Source: Gnetum montanum
Lineage: Eukaryota > Streptophyta > Gnetopsida > Gnetales > Gnetaceae
Length of the DNA: 52,148 nucleotides
NCBI GenBank assembly: GCA_015680685.1
Contig: MNCI01020141.1
Location: 398,548-450,695 of the forward strand
Reading direction: 5' to 3'
Under the pieces are notes generated by a model. That model did no database searches. It was not told the origin of the DNA and saw only the letters and a list, made by a program, of their open reading frames with translations. The number at the start of each line of letters is the position of its first letter. Position 1 is the first letter of the stretch. Shown here in pieces: positions 22,713 to 33,360 of the stretch. The position numbers and the translations under genes are program-made.

Positions 22713-23554
22713 TGATGAGTCATAATTTGACTGGATTTGATATTGGGTATTCGATATCAAGGCATCTAATATCGAAGCCTCGATATTGGAGCCCAGGATG
22801 CATTATTGGATATTCGATATTGCAGGGTATATGTCAACCTATAAATATCACACTCGGGCTCATAATTTTGATATCAATTTTTGTCATAGATAGTGAAGCT
22901 ATTGTAGTTTGTTTTCTCCAAAGTTAGAATATTTTCTAAGTGCCTGCAGTAGGAGTTTGAGTGTGTACGGATCTTTGTTTGAACACAACAGTGTGATGGG
23001 AATAAAAATGAACCCTTTTGATCATCCTTGTAGCACTAAGAATAGATTAATATTTCCTTAATGCATTTAATATTCATGCACTTCACTCTAATGCACTTTA
23101 ATTAAGTAATTAATTTTTAGTTGTTAATGAACACAAGCATGACCACCTTGAGCATACATGTAGCACTTGGTAACCCAGAAACGCTTAATGTTTGGTAGCC
23201 CAGTAGCACTATACATGTTCAAAATGTGTCTAGAAGGTGGAATGAGTACTTGTGTTAGGTTAGTTAGGCAATAGATAAATTAAATCCTAAATTACTCTAC
23301 CTTTCATTATTGTTGTAGGTAGTTAAACTTATAAAATACAAAATGATAAAAATCACATGCCTTAGTTGCACTTAATCATATACTTATACTTCACAAGTGG
23401 AATTGAGAAGACAACAAATTTTCTCAATGCTTATTTCACTTCCTAGAGGAACTAGTGCACTAGAGAACTATAGGTCCATGGAATTTGACTAGATCATGCA
23501 TAAATGCCTTAGTGATTCATATGGTTGGATGTAGGGGTACCTCACTACTCATCA
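22713..23554 (+). repeat. 5' LTR of the Athila-like element
   Basis: 842 bp, TGATGAG...CTCATCA. U3 contains several GATAT-type words (ATTCGATATC, AATATCGAAG, CTCGATATTG, ATTCGATATTG) followed by a TATA box (TATAAATA, 22840-22847). AATAAA at 23001-23006 could serve polyadenylation. The 3' half is about 95 percent identical to the other LTR by eye, with nearly all differences being transitions; U3 is more diverged. Confidence 0.9.
22840..22847 (+). promoter_or_regulatory. LTR TATA box
   Basis: TATAAATA lies about 130 bases into the 5' LTR, a normal place for the LTR promoter. The 3' LTR has lost this stretch. Confidence 0.5.
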
Positions 23555-23555
23555 T

Positions 23556-23575
23556 TGGTGTTGTTACTAGAGACC
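23556..23575 (+). other. Decayed primer-binding site, tRNA-Asp type
   Basis: TGGTGTTGTTACTAGAGAC fits TGGCGCCGTTGCCGGGGA, the PBS I associate with Athila-type elements, if each mismatch is read as a C-to-T or G-to-A change. It begins one base after the 5' LTR ends. Confidence 0.7.
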
Positions 23576-23713
23576 TCTAGGTTTTTTCATGCACTATCTA
23601 GAACTTAGTGAAAATTATTCAAATCATTGAAATGAACCTAGAGTTATATCACATTTTAAGGTTACTACAAAAATTTTAAGAAGCACACTACATTTTTATG
23701 TCTCTAAAAGAAG

Positions 23714-26330
23714 ATGTCTTCTTCTCATAGAAGTGATTCTCCACCCAAGTTTGATGGAGTACATCCACTAGTGCCTCAACAATATCAAGTGGTATATACT
23801 CATCCTGATGAGTATGTAATAAATTTTAGCTTCATCCTACACCAAGATGAATAGCTATGGTGACGTGACATGGAGGGAAACATTGTGTTGTTGCCTAACC
23901 AATCCGTTCTTGCAATGCTCTAGCAAATGGTTATACGATGGGGTCTCTAGAAACTTCATGATGTGTATGTTATACAAGATAGCGATGCTAGGGATTATCA
24001 TACCACTAAGGCATAACATCTCAGGGATTGCCAATTAGAACAATGTTATGAATCTACAAAGGGAAAAAGATTCAATGATTCTTCATTCTTGCTATACCAA
24101 AAACATGGTGGAGAATGCTTCTTTGGGGGTCTTCCATTTAGTGAAATTCCTTTCTTTGGCTTCAGTGATGGAGATCAAAACTAGAACTTGTAATCCACAA
24201 TTAACAATCTTGGTTCTAGTAAGAATGGATCCAATGACAAGGAAGGTTCCAAAGAGGCAAGTAAAGGTAAGGATGCAGAAAAAAAGCAAGATCATGATCC
24301 TAGTTGTGATCATCGAAGAGGTGGTAGCAGGCACTGTGATGGTGCTAATCTTCCTTCCTCTTCACCTTCGTCATCATCCTCTTCTTCTTTTGGCTCTGAT
24401 TACAACCATAGGGGCCACAACCATGATGAAGGTAATCAATAGGACCGAAATGATCAGAAGGACCATCGGGCAAGGAAAAACAAGGGGCATGAGCATTCAA
24501 GAGAGGCACATTGCCATGAATGAAGGAGTAGTAGAGGGCATTGTAGGCACCAAAATTAAGGCCTCGATGAGCCTTTGCTTCCTACCTGAAGTATTCTAAA
24601 CATTGCAAAGGTAGGACAAATTCCAACAAGGCATGTAAAGGATAGTTGGAACAAAAGACTAGATATGAATAATATTCTTAGGTTTAAAGGGGGATATAAC
24701 TCAAATCTGCAGAACCATCTCCAAGATTTCCAAGATGCATGTGCCTTGTAGAACATAGATAATTAATGGAAAAAGCTTAAGTTATTCCCATGGACACTTG
24801 TCAAAGAAGTAGATATCTAGTAGTGGTATTAAGAACCAAAATCTATCAAACGATGGAGTACAATGCTTGAATTGTTCAATGAAAAATATTAAACATACTC
24901 TAGAGTGTCCAACTTAAGAAGGAAAATACAAAGATGGAAACAAGGAAGACATGGACCCTTGAATGCCACCATCAACTGATACTATTTCCTAATGCATAGA
25001 TGTCTTGGCCATGGTTATTCTCAACTGGATCAACTTCACCACATTGTAGATGGACTTCGATCTAAAATGAGGAGAACCCTTGGCATCTATTCCCAAGGAT
25101 GACTATCAAAGTTAAGTGCTCATCAGATCCAAAGGTTGATTGAGTAGGTACCTAAAGAGGAAGTTGAATTGAGAAAATGAGAAAGTGCAAAAGAGTATAA
25201 TCACGATCCTTCCATTTGCAAAAGGGAGATTCAATTTTGTGATAGTGAGGAAGAACCAACACTTGATGAGGTGATGAATAGGAAAGCCTTATTGCTTCAA
25301 AAATTTCAATCTAAAACTATGGCCAAGGTTGATCAGTTATGAAACTCCATGGATAGTAGATTTCAAGTAGTCCTAAAAATTGTTGAAGAGTCCAAAGAAT
25401 GAGGTAGTGATCTTGAGCGCAGGAGGCACAAGGAAGTTGAACGTGCCTATAAAAAAGGTAAGGGTAAGATTGCTACAATAGAGGGAGTTGTGAAAAGTAA
25501 ATTAGATGATGATGGTGGATGTGATGTTTACTAGTATGAACATCCTAATAAATGTTGCCCCATAGTGTCACACTTACAGGAGTTTAGGGTGTATGCTTTG
25601 AATCCATGACTAACACAAAGGTAAACATCCAGAAGATTATCTTATCCTCAAGGTAACTTGGGGTAGTTCCACTAGAAAAAATAGTATTATCCAAGTGGAG
25701 TCCCACCATAACCATATGAGAAATGTCAATAATGGCAATAGCCATAGTCATGGGTGCTGGCACCACCAAGGTAGCAATACCCTTACCAACAACCTAATCC
25801 ACATGGGTATTATGTTCAATAACCCCTATCTCCACATGACTTCTCCAATCACATTTCTACTTTCCAATCTCACTACGATCCTTCTAATTATTATCAAACT
25901 CATTTTCCACATGCAAGAAGGAATACCACCTTTTACCCTTATCCTTCTCCTATTCCTACACATCTCCCTCCTCCAGTCGCATGGTTACCACCTACTCCAC
26001 CTATGTAGTGTGAACTCCCTGCTCAACGACAATAACATAATGCTACCAGGGCTGTTAATCTACAACTGGTTCATCAATCAAGTGGTTTGGATATTCAATT
26101 AAAGAAAAGACATTTCCTCCAACCACACAGTCCACCTAAGCCCTCAAATACACTTGCAATTAACAACCTTGTTCCTCCATCTTCCTCTGCATCAAATTCT
26201 TTCGAGTCCCCTTCAAACCAAACATTACTCAAGATCTACACTATGATGCTTACTTATGTTGTATCTAATTTGATCCATGCTGGAAACCTTCTTAGGAAGT
26301 TAGTAGATCCTAGAAGTCCTCTCATTTATT
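23714..26330 (+). pseudogene. Gypsy gag remnant of the Athila-like element
   Basis: Gag would form the particle shell. The region opens with MSSSHRSDSPPKFDGVHP, then a Ser/His/Asp-rich low-complexity part around 24240-24420. The gag core follows with LRFKGGYNSNLQNHLQDFQDAC at 24680-24750 and GYSQLDQLHHIVDGL-like sequence near 25015-25060. A Gln/Pro/His-rich tail lies at 25700-26200. The same blocks occur in the minus-strand fragment at 38300-39870. Stops and shifts are frequent, and large parts can be read only by changing frame. Confidence 0.65.
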
Positions 26331-26815
26331 TGCAAATTTCTAGGAATGAACCATGTAAGACTCTTCTCAATTTAGGGTTTGGTGTTAATCTAATTTCTCA
26401 TGAGATGTACATTACTTGAAACGTACCTTCTTTAAAGAAAAGCAATATCAAATTAGAATTGTTAAACCAGTTGGGATTGGTAGAAGACATCATGACCACT
26501 ATTTGTGGGTAGTGTTGTTGATGAGTGGCGAGGTATCCCTACACTCCACCATACTAATACGAGCGTACACGCGCGATCCGGTCGAACTCTGCAGACTAAA
26601 TNTCCTATTGATTTCCTAGTGATCAAAGTGGACTTCCCAATCATGATGGGAAGGTCATGGCTAAGCACCGTTGATGCAAGAATGGGTATCAAAGATCTTT
26701 CCTTGGAAATATCCAAAGAAAATGCATTTGGAAAGATCAAGAAGAAGAGAGTTCCATGCATCATGTACAGCGATATAGGGTGNGAAATGAGCATCCATCT
26801 CTACATGTAAGCAGT
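26331..26815 (+). pseudogene. Gypsy aspartic protease remnant, with a foreign-looking insert
   Basis: The block CKTLLNLGFGVNLISHEMY (about 26350-26410) is the usual LLDLG(A/S)GVNL active site with the catalytic Asp replaced by Asn. GRRHHD/VEDIMTT and then PIDFLVIKVDFPIMMGR...LSTVDARMG follow. Between VEDIMTT and PIDFLV an extra 80-90 bases (26518-26602) interrupt the domain and do not fit it; see the separate entry. Confidence 0.7.
26521..26602. other. CpG-rich anomalous insert next to a single N
   Basis: The first 31 bases match 52118-52148 at 28 positions. The next 46 bases contain about seven CpG dinucleotides, while the surrounding sequence has almost none. An N follows at 26602, and the protease reading resumes right after it. 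It may be vector, adapter or a chimeric join; I recognise no specific vector. Confidence 0.5.
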
Positions 26816-26994
26816 ATGCACTAGAAGTAGAAATTGAAAGGTGTTTGTACATAGCAACCACAAAATAGGAAGGTACCAAGTGGCTAACCACCGATTTTGA
26901 GAGTAGCACACTTTGCATGAAACCAATTGAGAGCCTGACATGTGCATATGTCACAGGTATGGATGAACTAGAGCAAGTTCATCATCAACTCTCT

Positions 26995-28545
26995 GATGAT
27001 GCAAATGATGATGCCTACTGGGGAGAGTTAGAAATTCCTAAAAATTTCAAGCAAAAGACCCTTGAGCTAAAACCTCTACTAGCTAGCATAGAATATGTGT
27101 TTTTGAAAAATGGGAAGCCAATTATAATTAATGAAAATTTTTCTCCAAAAAAGAAAAAGATGCTATTGAATGTGGTTGAAAAATGGTTAGCAACTTTTGC
27201 TTCGTCATATCCTGAACTCATAGGGATTAATCCTAGGATATGCCAACATCACATCTACATTGATCTGACCATAAAGCCAAAGAGATAGCCATAGAAGTGA
27301 TTGAATCCCAAACTGAAGTAGATCATCAAAGAGGAAATCAAACAACTCCTCAAGGTTGGGTCCATTTATCCTATTGTGGGTAGTAAGTGGATTAGTCCAC
27401 TCATTATTTTGCAAAAGAAAGATGACAAGTGGTAGGTCTACATCAATTTTTGGCTACTAAATATGGCAACATTCAAGGACCATTTTCTGTTGTCATTTGT
27501 TGATCAGGTGTTAGATACTATCTAGCCATTACTATTATAGTTTTTTGGATGGTTATAGTAGCTATAACCAAATCCAAATCCTACCTAAAGGTGAAGCCAA
27601 AACAACATTCACAAATCCTTGGGCGAATTTTTCATATTGCAAGATGCCTTTTGGTCTATGAAATGCCCCTGCTACATTTCAACACTTGGTTCTAATAATT
27701 TTTCAATAGAAAATTGGTAGTGGTGTGGAAGTCTTCATGGATGACTTCTCCACCTATGGATCTACATTTGAGGAAGCCCTAGACCACCTTAAGCAAGTAC
27801 TAAAATAATATGTTAAGACAAATGTTAGGCTTAACTGGAAAAAGAGTCATCTAATGCTCTAAGAAGGCATTGTATTGGGACAAAGAATATCACAACTAGG
27901 AATTGAGGTTAACCATAAAAAATTAAGGGTCATCCAAGGAATAACTCACCAACTAGAAACTGTCAAAGATGTTCAATCATTCAATGGACATACTGGCCAC
28001 TACCAGTGATTCATAGAGAATTTTTGTAAGATTGCAAAATTATTGGTGGAGTTGACAAAGAAAGATGCTCCATTTTTCTGGACCACATAATGCGAATAAG
28101 CATTTCAATAGCTGAAAGAAAAACTTGTAGAAACTCTAATCTTATAAGCACCTAACTAGTCCAGACCATTTCATGTCATTATAGATGTATTGAATTATGC
28201 CTTGGGAGTTGTGCTTACGTAGATGGATGACAAGAAATGTCCATACTACATCCATTGTCCAAGCCAAAGCCTTGTGGGTACACAATTGAACTACACTACC
28301 AGAAAAAGAATTGATGATAGTGGTGTTTGCTCTAGAAAATTTTAGGCATTATGTGCTCAAATAAAAAGTGCTTGCACATAGAGCATAGTGCCATATACTT
28401 CCTGATGAACAATTCAACGGTGAGCCCTTGTGTCATATGATGGCTAGTGATCTTATAGGATTTTGATCTCATGATGGTAGATCCAAAGGACACTAAGAAT
28501 GTGGTCGCTAATCACTTGTCTTGGTTACGATGGGACAACAAATAG
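26995..28545 (+). pseudogene. Gypsy reverse transcriptase and RNase H remnant
   Basis: Reverse transcriptase copies element RNA. The frame shows KVGSIYPI...KWISPLIILQKKDDKW near 27350-27430, DGYSSYNQIQI-like sequence at about 27550, MPFGL and NAPATFQ at about 27645-27680, and the catalytic VEVFMDDFS at 27728-27750 with both aspartates present. KKSHLML, GIVLGQRIS and GIEVNHKK follow, then SFNGHTGHYQ. RNase H-like sequence (DVLNYALGVVL) lies near 28185-28220. These blocks resemble the Athila lineage. Internal stops show it is inactive. Confidence 0.8.
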
Positions 28546-28668
28546 GAATAAAGCCCACTATCTGATATGTTTCCTAATGAACTTCTCTTTTTTGGGGCTA
28601 TAATTGACTAATTTCCCAATGAGCCTAAATGGTATGATGGCATTCTCACCTATCTTCTCATCCAAGAG

Positions 28669-29930
28669 ATGCCACAAGGATTGGACCATCGAAAGAAACA
28701 ACAATTTCTTCACCAAGTAAAACACTTCATGGAGATCAATGGACACCTCTACAAGGTGGGCATTGATGGCTTGGTTTATTGGTGTGTCCCTAATCTTGAT
28801 CAACTGCACACTCTTCAAGTTGCTTATGAAGGTTCTTATAGAGGCCACTATGCAAGGAGACGCATGGCCATTAATATTCTAATGGCAGGGTGCTATTGGC
28901 AAAAATCTTCATGGATGCTCATAAATATGTATGCTCTTGTGAACAATGCCAATGAGATGGTGGAATGATTGCTCAAATAAAGGGATCTCAACACTAGATT
29001 TAACCATTGAAACCCTTCAACATCTAGGGCATTGACTTCATGGGTCCCATCATGCCCATGTCAAATGAAAAGGTGTACATTATAGTCGTTGTTAACTATT
29101 GTACAAAATGGGTAGAAGTAGCAGCTATCATCAATTGTACATCTTCTACTGCTACTCGATTTGTACAACAAAATGTTGTAAATAGGTTTGGTATGCCATG
29201 TTCAATAATTTCTAATAATGGAACTCACTTTATAGGCACTACTTTTCATAAGCTCATGCAATGCTTGGAGGTTGAACATAAATTCACAACACCCTACCAC
29301 CCCCAAGACAATGATCAAGTTGAGGTTACCAATAGGGAAATCAAAAGAATTCTAACAAGAACTATTAGCAAATATAGAAAAGACTGGAGTTTGAGACTTA
29401 ACAATGCCCCTTGGGCCTACTACTCAACATGGAAACTTCCTATAGGCTACTCTCCCTATGAGCTTATGTACAGAAAATTACTAACACTTCCTATTCAATC
29501 CAAACTTTGTATACTTTCAAAAACCTATGACCTCTACCTTGACTTGAGTCTAGCATAGAAAGAAGGATTGATGAATCTCAACTTTCTACATGAAAACTGA
29601 TTGATGGTCCTATCATCTAACAAGTTGCACAAGGCATTCAACAAAAAACACCATAACCTTAAAATTAGAAAAGTCAAATTTTAACCAAGAGATAAGGTTC
29701 TTTACTGGAACCTCATAGATGTACCTCAATAAACTAAGTTTCAAATGTTGTGGAAAGGACCTTATATAATTTATGAAACTTTTTCTTTAGTGGCCATGAT
29801 GATCTATAAACTTGAAAGCCTAGATAAGAAACATCTTGTCAACATACAACAAGTCAAACCTTTCCATGAGCATAAGCTAGCAAATATAACAAATGCCTCA
29901 TCGGATGGACAACCACACTTAATATTTTGA
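28669..29930 (+). pseudogene. Gypsy integrase remnant
   Basis: GHYARRRMAINILMAGCYW (about 28845-28895) is the zinc-binding block. The catalytic core begins at GIDFMGP (about 29030), continues through VVNYCTKWVE, and has ISNNGTHF near 29210, where the second catalytic Asp is Asn. YHPQDNDQVEVTNREIKRIL (29300-29355) supplies the Glu. A 172-codon stretch (29040-29558) is open. The C-terminal KGPYIIYE and HLVNIQQVKPF (29750-29870) complete the domain. A stop divides core and C-terminal parts. Confidence 0.82.
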
Positions 29931-30830
29931 ATCTCCTCCTTTCAACTTAGTTGTGGGGAACATGGCCATCCATGTTAACTATATAAGTAGCTCCTCAATT
30001 TTTCACCATTTTTGTTTTACATAATTTTTTTTGTTTTGCAACTTTTTCTTTTACACATTCTTTATTTTACACCTTCTTGTTTTTATGTTATTAGTCTTTT
30101 TTTAATTTTTGTTTTACAACAACGTTAGTACATTTGCTATTTCTTGAATATTTTACACTTTCTTTTATTTTGGTGTGATTTTCTAAATTTTTATTAATAA
30201 GTGCCAGGCATAGTGGTAATTCGTTGCTTGATGGTGGTATGTACTATGTTGTTATTTGATTGTTAGTGTCTAGATTCCAGCTTTGAATTTTGTTATTGAT
30301 AATGAGGATATGGTTTCTTTTCATGTGACAAGTAGTGAGTTCACAACATCTACCCATCCACAAACTCTATGGTTTTCCTTGTTCTAGAAATGTGTAGTCC
30401 CTTTTTCATCAACAAAACTATAATGAATTTGTGACTTTGGTAGTTTCTAGACTTGGAAAGGATTTAAAGGTTTGAACAAGGTGTGACTTCAAAGTGATTT
30501 AGTATTCTTTGTGTTTTTCTACTTACTCAGGTTCATGTGTGTTTTCATGGATTTCATTCCATGTCAACAAATAAAGGAAGTTGAATAAGTCTTTGCATAG
30601 TGTGGTTTCCATTTCAAGAAAAAAACTGATGGGAATTCAAAACACATCCCTTAGAAAAAATAAATGGGATACTATTGGCACATTTTTTCCATTTCACAGA
30701 ATAGGTTGGCATGATAAAATTGAATAAAACAAATTTAGAAAGAAAAACATAGGATGCCCTAGGTAAATCTGGGGCAAAGATTTCAGGTGGTTAGAATCCT
30801 AAACCATAATTATCATGTGCTCCTGGAACC
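29931..30830 (+). other. Non-coding 3' region of the Athila-like element
   Basis: T-rich sequence with repeated TTTTACA and TTGTTTT words (29990-30180), then mixed sequence with no recognised ORF. It follows integrase directly, where Athila elements sometimes carry an env-like ORF; I see none. Confidence 0.5.
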
Positions 30831-32528
30831 TACAAAAGAAAAAGAAGGTCTCCTTCAATAATCCACAGTATACAGAGAGTGGAGTCTTTGCATAAATGGG
30901 AAAAATTATTTTTGTTGCAAAAAAGGCGTAGCCTCCTGTAACTTGAAAAAAGGCATCTTCGTTCATCACTGTACATCATTGTTTTGCTTTGCAAAGCATC
31001 TGCAATTGCACTTTGCCAGTTACAGAGATTAGATTAGGTTTTATGTAATGTAAGCTGATGCAGTAATCTTGGTGGCTAAGCTACTGCACAATTGGAACTG
31101 AGGTGCAAAATTTGAAGGCCAAGGCGCTTAAGCTTGAGTTTGAGTTTGATTGAGAAAGATTAAAGAGAGAAAGGAATGGATTCCCTTTACAGAAGTAGGG
31201 GAGGAAGTAAGAAGTTAGGCATGCCACCTCCTCAGTTCAATGGTGTGCATCTCCGATCGGGTGTAATGGCGCCGGAAGACTTCAATGACTTTTCTTGAAT
31301 TTGACATGCAGATGCTTCAGACTCTGAATATGATGACAACTACAGTTCTTTTGAAGAAGAAGAATGTAATGAGTTTTTGATTTATTCAGATGATTCATCT
31401 CTCGAAGAAGAGGATAATCATGACCTCGGTGGACGGCTGCACTAGCCACTACAGTATAGCAGAGCATATGAAGTTCAAAATAGAGGCATGCCTACCACTC
31501 AGTAGTAGCAGCAGAGGGAACAAAAAAGTGAAAGGGAAAGTGATCAAAGTGAAATTCATCAATGTAAATTTTTGTATTCTCAGGGACCAAAGGGGCCTGT
31601 CCCGCTATGGAAGGATGACTATTCTGACGGTAATGAAAGCTTCGATAGCAGAGATAGATATGCCTTCGAAGACCACTCAAGAGTGTAGAATTTATCATCA
31701 TCTAGTCTCGCTAGCTATGAAGAATATGTTAAGACAATGAGACAGAATGAGATAAGACTGGCAAGTAGAAATCGCTTTAAAGAGCCCTCACAAATTCGGT
31801 CTCGACCTTTACAACCTGATGGCCGGCCAATAGATGAAACAAAGCAAGGTGAAATGCCTCGTGCACCACCAATGGCCTTTTTAGAGACTACAACTACTGG
31901 AATTGGGCTCTGTTGTACTTCAGGTTCTTGCACCACAAGACCTAGTGCCATGCATGAACAGGAGCTCAATTCATCATGTAGCAGTGGCTTATACCCTGAT
32001 TTAAATAAGGGGTTAGAGGAGCAAACTAAACCATTAAGGGATACTATTGGCAATGCTGAAAATATGGGTTCAACTTCATCAAGAGAATTTCCTACATTTC
32101 AAATTAGTGGATAGGGTGCATGACAAGCATTACTGGCTTATGAAGCATGTGTTTGGTTATGTCTTCAAGCATGGGCAAGAGGTTGCATTGAAGCCCCTGG
32201 GTTCCTACAAAATGAGTGCATTACTTTACATAGTGCCTTTGGATTACAACAAATGCTTCTACAACCTGAGGAAGAATTGTTGAGAAAAATTTCAACAGAA
32301 ACTGCTCCCGAAGTGGCTACCCCAAAGCCTTAAAAAAAAAGCCATTGGAAAAACTAAAGTACAAGTTTGCAAAGTGAGAATTATGCCAGATCTGCCACTA
32401 GATACTTGGCTTCATTTTAAATTTCCTATAAATGTTGTAATTTCATGACAATTGTAGCCTCTCAATTGAAATGATGGTTATAACCACTACAAAGGCCACT
32501 TGTCAACTACAACTTTTTTATCTCCATG
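30831..32528 (+). pseudogene. Host gene fragment inside the Athila-like element
   Basis: A transcript-like leader is followed by ATG at 31176 and a frame MDSLYRSRGGSKKLG, PPPQFNG, then acidic DSEYDDN and EEEEC segments and Ser-rich stretches. ASYEEYVKTMRQNE and ASRNRFKEP follow at 31710-31790, and later ECITLHSAFGLQQMLLQPEE (about 32213-32271), ETAPEVATPKP and GKTKVQVCKVRIMPDLP. This is unlike any retroelement protein. It resembles, from memory and with low certainty, the large plant proteins of unknown function in the Arabidopsis At4g24610/At5g65440 group. Only the N-terminal part remains, cut at the gap. Early stops (near 31298) and at least two frameshifts mark it as a pseudogene. Confidence 0.6.
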
Positions 32529-33360
32529 NNNNNNNNNNNNNNNNNNNNNNNNNNNNNNNNNNNNNNNNNNNNNNNNNNNNNNNNNNNNNNNNNNNNNNNN
32601 NNNNNNNNNNNNNNNNNNNNNNNNNNNNNNNNNNNNNNNNNNNNNNNNNNNNNNNNNNNNNNNNNNNNNNNNNNNNNNNNNNNNNNNNNNNNNNNNNNNN
32701 NNNNNNNNNNNNNNNNNNNNNNNNNNNNNNNNNNNNNNNNNNNNNNNNNNNNNNNNNNNNNNNNNNNNNNNNNNNNNNNNNNNNNNNNNNNNNNNNNNNN
32801 NNNNNNNNNNNNNNNNNNNNNNNNNNNNNNNNNNNNNNNNNNNNNNNNNNNNNNNNNNNNNNNNNNNNNNNNNNNNNNNNNNNNNNNNNNNNNNNNNNNN
32901 NNNNNNNNNNNNNNNNNNNNNNNNNNNNNNNNNNNNNNNNNNNNNNNNNNNNNNNNNNNNNNNNNNNNNNNNNNNNNNNNNNNNNNNNNNNNNNNNNNNN
33001 NNNNNNNNNNNNNNNNNNNNNNNNNNNNNNNNNNNNNNNNNNNNNNNNNNNNNNNNNNNNNNNNNNNNNNNNNNNNNNNNNNNNNNNNNNNNNNNNNNNN
33101 NNNNNNNNNNNNNNNNNNNNNNNNNNNNNNNNNNNNNNNNNNNNNNNNNNNNNNNNNNNNNNNNNNNNNNNNNNNNNNNNNNNNNNNNNNNNNNNNNNNN
33201 NNNNNNNNNNNNNNNNNNNNNNNNNNNNNNNNNNNNNNNNNNNNNNNNNNNNNNNNNNNNNNNNNNNNNNNNNNNNNNNNNNNNNNNNNNNNNNNNNNNN
33301 NNNNNNNNNNNNNNNNNNNNNNNNNNNNNNNNNNNNNNNNNNNNNNNNNNNNNNNNNNNN
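32529..33360. other. Assembly gap of 832 N
   Basis: All bases are N. Long ORFs spanning it are artefacts. The host gene fragment enters it from the left. Confidence 0.99.

Noticed and set aside
24048-24599. 183-codon plus-strand ORF as a separate gene
   Set aside because: It is a mixed-frame reading of the decayed gag of the Athila-like element; its hydrophobic and basic stretches come from frame-shifted Ser/His-rich codons.
29931-31140. Env-like ORF of an Athila element
   Set aside because: No open frame with signal peptide plus membrane segment is present downstream of integrase; the region is T-rich non-coding followed by host-like sequence.
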